From Pseudolachnospira sp051055405 (GTDB lineage Bacteria > Bacillota > Clostridia > Lachnospirales > Lachnospiraceae), in assembly GCF_051055405.1 (NCBI RefSeq), contig NZ_CP167068.1, positions 2,604,001 through 2,668,000 on the forward strand: 64,000 bases of DNA. The letters are read 5' to 3'. Under the pieces are notes generated by a model. It was not told the origin of the DNA, made no database searches, and saw only the letters and a program-made list of their open reading frames with translations. A program made the translations under genes and the position numbers. Positions 59,740 to 64,000 of this stretch are shown here, one piece after another (positions within the stretch are counted from its first letter, which is position 1; each line of letters starts with the position of its first letter).

Positions 59740-61204
59740 CGCGCTCCCCCCTTTGACATGGGCATTCCAGCTTCATAACCGCATCCTGATAACAGGCGGC
59801 AGCGGCGAAAAGCAGTTCCTCCCCGAAAGGCGCGGCCATCAGCTGAATCCCCAAAGGAAGGCCCTTCTTCGATAAACCTGCCGGTAAACTGACTGCCGGC
59901 AGCCCAGCCAGATTTGCCGCAACCGTATGAATATCTCTTCGATACCGTTCTAACGGCTTCTCTAGGCCAAAACCAAGAGCAGGCGCAGAGGAAGGAGCCG
60001 CCGGGCCTAAAATCAAATCGTAATTTTGAAAAATATCGCGAAATTCCTGCCGGATTCGCGCCCGCGCCGTGCAAGCCTTCCGATAATAGTCCTCATAATG
60101 ACCCGCGCTCAGCACAAACGCGCCTAAAAGAAGCCTCCGCTTTACTTCCGTTCCAAACCCTTCCCCTCTGGTCTTTCGATACATCTCATGAAAATCCCCG
60201 TATTCCTTCGCCCGCATCCCATATTTCACGCCGTCAAATCGAGCTAAATTGGAGCTTGCTTCCGCGCAGGCAATCAAATAGTAAGCCGAAACTCCATAAG
60301 CAGCCGTCACCGGCAGATGAATGTTTTGTACTTCCGCTCCCAAAGCGCTCATCTTCCTGGCCGCGGACTCCACTGCGGCAGCCATCTCCGAATCTGCCTC
60401 TTCTTTCAGCCACTCCTCCGGAATACCAATCCGTTTCCCAGAAAGTCCGTCTTTGGGGAACGCCGCAAGCCTTCCCCTCTGCCGCGGTACCGAAGTGCTG
60501 TCCTTCCTGTCCCAGGCTGCCATCGCATCCCAAAGCAAGGCGCAGTCCCAAATATCCTGCCCAATCACACCGATCACATCTAAAGAAGAAGCATAAGCCA
60601 CCAACCCATATCGAGATATACTTCCATAAGTTGGTTTCCATCCGGTCAGTCCGCAAAAGGCGGCCGGTTGACGCACAGATCCTCCCGTATCGGAGCCTAA
60701 CGCAACTGGTGCCAGTCCGGCGGACACCGCAGCCGCTGAACCACCCGACGAACCGCCCGGCGTATGCCCAATGTTCCAGGGATTTTTCGTAGGCCCAAAG
60801 GCGGAAGTCTCGGTCGTGCTTCCCATGGCAAACTCATCCATGTTTGTCTTCCCCAAAATTATCATGCCTGCTTCTTTTAATCGCTGCACTGCTTCCGCAT
60901 CATAAGGGGAAATAAAATTTTCCAGAATCCGGGAAGCGCAGGTCGTCCGCATGCCCTTGACGCAAATATTGTCTTTTACGGCAATGGGAACTCCCGCCAA
61001 AGGGCTATTTTGTTCCCCTTTTTCGATTTGCCGCTGTACTGCTTCCGCTTGGCTTCGGACTTTCTCCGGGTCCACCGTCAGATAACAGCCGTACCTAGAA
61101 TCTCTTTCTGCAATTTCCGCCAAATAAACATCGGCCACCTCCCGCGCCGACCATTTTTTCTCCCGAATTCCACTGCTGATTTCCCGAACTGTCTTATTCT
61201 TCAT
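59726..61204 (-). CDS. gatA: Asp-tRNA(Asn)/Glu-tRNA(Gln) amidotransferase subunit A
   Basis: The ATG at 61204 follows CGGAGAAGCGCC; the longer upstream frame overlaps gatC and is less likely. The 492-residue amidase has the Ser-cisSer-Lys triad: K in PIAVKDNICVKG and GGSSGGSAAAV with GSDTGGSVRQPA. It releases ammonia from Gln or Asn for transfer to the tRNA-bound residue. It lies between gatC and gatB, overlapping both. Confidence 0.97.
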   Translation of the reverse strand: MKNKTVREISSGIREKKWSAREVADVYLAEIAERDSRYGCYLTVDPEKVRSQAEAVQRQIEKGEQNSPLAGVPIAVKDNICVKGMRTTCASRILENFISPYDAEAVQRLKEAGMIILGKTNMDEFAMGSTTETSAFGPTKNPWNIGHTPGGSSGGSAAAVSAGLAPVALGSDTGGSVRQPAAFCGLTGWKPTYGSISRYGLVAYASSLDVIGVIGQDIWDCALLWDAMAAWDRKDSTSVPRQRGRLAAFPKDGLSGKRIGIPEEWLKEEADSEMAAAVESAARKMSALGAEVQNIHLPVTAAYGVSAYYLIACAEASSNLARFDGVKYGMRAKEYGDFHEMYRKTRGEGFGTEVKRRLLLGAFVLSAGHYEDYYRKACTARARIRQEFRDIFQNYDLILGPAAPSSAPALGFGLEKPLERYRRDIHTVAANLAGLPAVSLPAGLSKKGLPLGIQLMAAPFGEELLFAAAACYQDAVMKLECPCQRGERDEDV

Positions 61205-61496
61205 GGCGCTTCTCCGTTCCGATTGTGCGCGGCACATGAAAGTATCCGTCTCGTTCTTCCGGCGCATTGCCAAACAAACTCTCTCTTGTGAGGCCTTCTT
61301 CCACTCGATCCTCGCGAAGAACAGCAGGGCTGTTTAAGACTTCTTCACCAGCCGGTTCCAACTCTTGGATTACCCGCGCATATTCCAGAATCTCTGAAAG
61401 ATCAATTTCTGCCTGTTCCCGTTCGCTTTCTGTCAAATTCAGCTGGACCAAAATTTCCAGCTCTTCTATCATCTTCTGACTTACGTGTTCCCTCAT
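61194..61496 (-). CDS. gatC: Asp-tRNA(Asn)/Glu-tRNA(Gln) amidotransferase subunit C
   Basis: ATG 61496 gives 100 residues, the usual length; an in-frame start at 61532 would add 12. The segment LTESEREQAEIDLSEILEYA and the proline-poor linker to VLREDRVEEGLTRESLFGNA are the GatC signature. It chaperones GatA in the GatCAB complex. The end overlaps gatA by 11 bp. Confidence 0.93.
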   Translation of the reverse strand: MREHVSQKMIEELEILVQLNLTESEREQAEIDLSEILEYARVIQELEPAGEEVLNSPAVLREDRVEEGLTRESLFGNAPEERDGYFHVPRTIGTEKRHEE

Positions 61497-61532
61497 TGCA
61501 TCCAGTTCCCCCACAAAATTCCTATACAACAA

Positions 61533-61589
61533 ATAAAAACCTTGGCCATGCGCCGCCGGATTCGCCGGAATAGACGCAGACAGCCAAGG
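61533..61589 (-). terminator. Terminator after dapF
   Basis: CCTTGGC (61540-61546) and GCCAAGG (61583-61589) pair at the base, with further pairing inside; the minus strand continues with TTTTTATT. It separates dapF from the gatCAB operon. Confidence 0.75.
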
Positions 61590-61694
61590 CTTCCTATCTT
61601 TCTACTCTATTTCTTTCTTCTCTTCCACTGCCTTCCGTTGACAAGCGCTTACATCGCCAGCGCCAAATACGGTCTTATAGATGGAAAGCGCTTC

Positions 61695-62552
61695 TTATAC
61701 ATGAAACTCGCCGGTAAAGACTTCGGTAGCCGGGCCGCACATATCGATATGGCCATCCTCTTCATCCCAACGAATCTGGAGGGTTCCTCCCAAAAGTTTG
61801 ACGTCGGTCCTGGTATCGGTATATCCCGCCAAAACGCAGGCCGCAGCGGTAGCGCAAGCGCCAGTCCCGCAAGCCATGGTCTCCCCAGAACCGCGCTCCC
61901 ATACACGCATACGAACGGTCCTCGCATCCACCAGCTGCACAAATTCTACGTTCGTCCGATCGACAAACCGCGGATGGTTTTCAATCAGCGGCCCGTACTT
62001 TTGAATATCCAGTCCGCCTACATCCCCCACAAAGAATACGGCATGAGGATTTCCCATGGAAATCGGAATCACCCGCCAGGTTTCCCCCAGTACATCCAAA
62101 GGCTCAAAGATCTGATCCAATGACAGCGACTCCTTGGAAGAAGGCGTCACCTCCAAGTTCATTCCATGGCTGAGCAAGACCGGCTTTCCCATATTCACCG
62201 TAGCAAGCCGTACTTTCCCATCTTTCACCGTCAATTCAATGTGCTTTACTCCTGCCAGCGTCTCGATCTTCAGCGCCGTCATATTCGTCATACCATGATC
62301 ATACACATATTTCGCCACACAACGAATCCCATTGCCGCACATCATCGCACGAGATCCATCTGCATTGTAAATGTCCATTCGGAAGTCCGCAACCTCCGAC
62401 GGTTCAATCAAAATCAAGCCATCGGAACCAATCCCGAAATGCCGATCGCTGACCAATTCCGCCAAACGTCCTGCATCTATCGGAAGCTCCTCTTCCAGAC
62501 AATTTACATAGACATAGTCATTTCCAATTCCGTGCATTTTGGTAAACTTCAT
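61695..62552 (-). CDS. dapF: Diaminopimelate epimerase
   Basis: The ATG at 62552 follows GGAGGCGGTCTGT, giving 285 residues. The two catalytic cysteines are in NADGSRAMMCGNGIRC and GSGETMACGTGACATAA. It interconverts LL- and meso-diaminopimelate for peptidoglycan and lysine. It lies between a GNAT gene and gatCAB. A terminator follows the stop. Confidence 0.97.
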   Translation of the reverse strand: MKFTKMHGIGNDYVYVNCLEEELPIDAGRLAELVSDRHFGIGSDGLILIEPSEVADFRMDIYNADGSRAMMCGNGIRCVAKYVYDHGMTNMTALKIETLAGVKHIELTVKDGKVRLATVNMGKPVLLSHGMNLEVTPSSKESLSLDQIFEPLDVLGETWRVIPISMGNPHAVFFVGDVGGLDIQKYGPLIENHPRFVDRTNVEFVQLVDARTVRMRVWERGSGETMACGTGACATAAACVLAGYTDTRTDVKLLGGTLQIRWDEEDGHIDMCGPATEVFTGEFHV

Positions 62553-62597
62553 ACAGACCGCCTCCCAGATAAATCTCCTTCTCTAATTCCTCATCCG

Positions 62598-63200
62598 TTA
62601 CGCTTCTTTTTCTTCTGTCACAAGCGGAATATTGTCTTCAAAACGAACCTGCTTGCGATATATCTCCGGTGGGAACATCCGGTGGTACAATTCATTCAGC
62701 TCCGCTTTTAACTCTTCATCCGTTCCATCCTTCTGGCACGGCAAATACATCACCTGATATCCAACGCCAAAAATTCGAGAACGAATCTCCGTATTCCGCA
62801 AGCCATTTTTCTGATAAAACTCAATCCGTCTCTCTCGAACAGCGCGTTCCTCTAAACTCACTGCCTCATCCGGCCGTTCCACTTCAAAAAAGAGGCCCGA
62901 TTTCTCTTTATAATGCCGGCCAATCATTTTCAAAAACCGGCTTCCATATCCGCTGCCGCGCTTTTCTTGAAGCACTGCATAATAATCAAGGAGGCAAAAT
63001 TCTCCCCCATTTACAAAAAATGCGTAGCCTTGCAAGGCTCCATCCTCATACAATCCATAAGGCTCATAATAGCCTTCCTTTGTCATATTCTGAATTCTTG
63101 TTAGAGGCTTCAGCTCTGCTTCCGGAAAATCGGCTTTCATATAATTGTTGTAAATCACCTCTATTTCCCGGCCGAACAGGAAATGCAGTCCGTCTCTCAT
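62598..63200 (-). CDS. GNAT-like acetyltransferase domain protein
   Basis: The ATG at 63200 follows AAAGGAGTAAACAG, giving 200 residues. The middle (LLDYYAVLQEKRGSGYGSRF, followed by LKMIGRHY) is a degenerate GNAT acetyl-CoA loop with RGSGYGS, and the later EFYQKNGLRNTE is typical of the family. The C-terminus is helical. The substrate is unknown. It is just upstream of dapF, 45 bp away. Confidence 0.75.
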   Translation of the reverse strand: MRDGLHFLFGREIEVIYNNYMKADFPEAELKPLTRIQNMTKEGYYEPYGLYEDGALQGYAFFVNGGEFCLLDYYAVLQEKRGSGYGSRFLKMIGRHYKEKSGLFFEVERPDEAVSLEERAVRERRIEFYQKNGLRNTEIRSRIFGVGYQVMYLPCQKDGTDEELKAELNELYHRMFPPEIYRKQVRFEDNIPLVTEEKEA

Positions 63201-63417
63201 CTGTTTACTCCTTTTAACGTTTTTTCTGCTCCACGAAATTGAGCCCACAAAATAGTTTTTTCTTCCTCTCTCACTCGTAGTTTCGATAAAAAAGAACTTT
63301 TACCTGTCGAATTCTTTTATCATATCATACGTCTTTTATTTTGTCCATAAAATGCAGAAAATAAAATCAAAAATGCAAATTATTTCCTGTTTTTGCCAAA
63401 ATCTATAATATTAAGAT

Positions 63418-64000
63418 TCAACTGATCGATCTCTTCTCAATCCCTTTTTCCGTAATCTGGATTTTTCCTTCCTTTAAAAGATGACCGACCGCCCGTTTAA
63501 AAGCGTTCTTGCTCATCTCTAATTCTCTCTTGATCGCTTCCGGCTCGGACTTATCATGGAGCGGCAGGATTCCGTCGTATTCCAGTATGGCCTGCCATAC
63601 GCGTTCTGCATCCGAATCCATCTGCGCATAAGCTTTCTTCCGGCAGCTTAGATCCAATTTTCCATCTTTACGCACTTGAAGAACTCTGGCTTCCACAAAA
63701 TCTCCCGGCTGCAGTCTCGTATAAAGCTCCTGCTCCGGAATCAAGCCAAAATAGCGGTTCTCCACCGCCACCAGAGCGCCAACGCCCTTCTTTATCTGAT
63801 AGACAGTTCCTGTCACCGTATCATTTTTTTGATAAGGAGATTCATCACTTAAATATGGATAAATCTTCATAGTCGCACAAAGCCGCTCGCTCTTATCCAC
63901 ATACAGCGCTACCAGTACCTGCTGGCCAGACCTTAACTTTCCCCGCTGTTCTTTAAAGGGCAGAAACAGATCTTTGATCAGCGCCCAGCGCAAAAACGCC
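63418..64000 (-). CDS. CvfB-like S1 RNA-binding protein, partial
   Basis: The stop is at 63418 and the frame is open through the right edge, so the N-terminus lies outside. Visible are an S1 domain (TGTVYQIKKGVGALVAVENR, then FVEARVLQVRKDGKLDLSCR) and a C-terminal winged-helix domain (LEMSKNAFKRAVGHLLKEGK). This order matches CvfB/YitL, an RNA-binding regulator in Firmicutes. About 193 codons are visible. Confidence 0.85.
   Translation of the reverse strand, partial: AFLRWALIKDLFLPFKEQRGKLRSGQQVLVALYVDKSERLCATMKIYPYLSDESPYQKNDTVTGTVYQIKKGVGALVAVENRYFGLIPEQELYTRLQPGDFVEARVLQVRKDGKLDLSCRKKAYAQMDSDAERVWQAILEYDGILPLHDKSEPEAIKRELEMSKNAFKRAVGHLLKEGKIQITEKGIEKRSIS

Noticed and set aside
29604..61641. 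Short similar strings CCTTCC(A/G)TTGA(C/T)AAG near 29604, 38983 and 61630
   Set aside because: About 15 bases with no conserved surroundings; could be chance.
1..64000. Many open frames overlapping clear genes on the opposite strand
   Set aside because: They lack ribosome binding sites and known motifs and are explained by codon bias of the real genes.
1..64000. CRISPR arrays, tRNA and rRNA genes
   Set aside because: No regularly spaced repeats or cloverleaf/rRNA sequence patterns were seen in the intergenic regions.

Overview
The window looks like a chromosomal segment of an anaerobic low-to-mid GC Firmicute, most likely a Lachnospiraceae-type Clostridium. The basis is the gene set and order: DUF1385-prmC-prfA, rpmE, an N-terminally expanded rho, malic enzyme next to a DUF4364 protein, gatCAB, dapF, an LCP-family protein, HtrA and cardiolipin synthase. 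Strong GGAGG-type ribosome binding sites and TTGACA/TATAAT promoters fit this. Most genes are on the minus strand. Species was not determined.

Region 1-8.8 kb is a signalling locus. On the minus strand it runs from a winged-helix protein through a VirD4/TraG-like ATPase, a TPR protein and a DUF1292-like protein to a terminator. A second unit follows: a TerY-like vWA protein, a PP2C phosphatase fused to a membrane VTT (SNARE-associated/DedA-like) domain, and a Ser/Thr-kinase-like protein with a C-terminal zinc ribbon that runs off the left edge. A sigma-70-region-2-like protein is divergent. The last three genes match the TerY-P triad architecture (vWA + PP2C + kinase). The membrane fusion and the linked VirD4-like ATPase make it the best candidate for an unusual system.

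Region 9-13 kb holds a Na+/Ca2+ exchanger, an AraC/GyrI-like regulator and a MATE exporter whose leader carries a promoter and a terminator hairpin. Next come guaA, with a degenerate glutaminase half, and a low-molecular-weight tyrosine phosphatase gene (LMW-PTP).

Region 15-23 kb is accessory. A Gabija-like pair (OLD/TOPRIM nuclease GajA and UvrD-like GajB) and a DUF4143 ATPase lie between an intact LMW-PTP gene and a truncated 5' copy of a second LMW-PTP gene. The break falls in the active-site codons, which suggests site-specific insertion there. Two tandem Fic genes and a group IIC-type intron (23.2-25.0 kb) follow. The intron sits just after a terminator hairpin.

Region 25-33 kb carries an ArsB/SLC13-type permease, a possible PD-(D/E)XK-fold protein, a Vat/CatB-type acetyltransferase, an AT-rich KAP NTPase, and an operon for two helical proteins plus a lipoprotein that fuses a solute-binding domain to a vWA domain.

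Region 33-64 kb is mostly core: DUF2284, YitT, uracil permease, acyltransferase, phosphoglycerol transferase, argS, VanZ, a small membrane protein, prfA, prmC, DUF1385, rpmE, an ECF S-component with a DUF4430 protein, rho, malic enzyme, DUF4364, cls, htrA, LCP, a citrate-type transporter with an esterase under a divergent LysR regulator, gatB/A/C, dapF, a GNAT protein, and the end of a CvfB-like S1 protein. A dispersed palindromic repeat occurs at about 3.4, 7.9 and 44.6 kb, with a weaker relative at 53.0 kb. No tRNA, rRNA or CRISPR array was seen.
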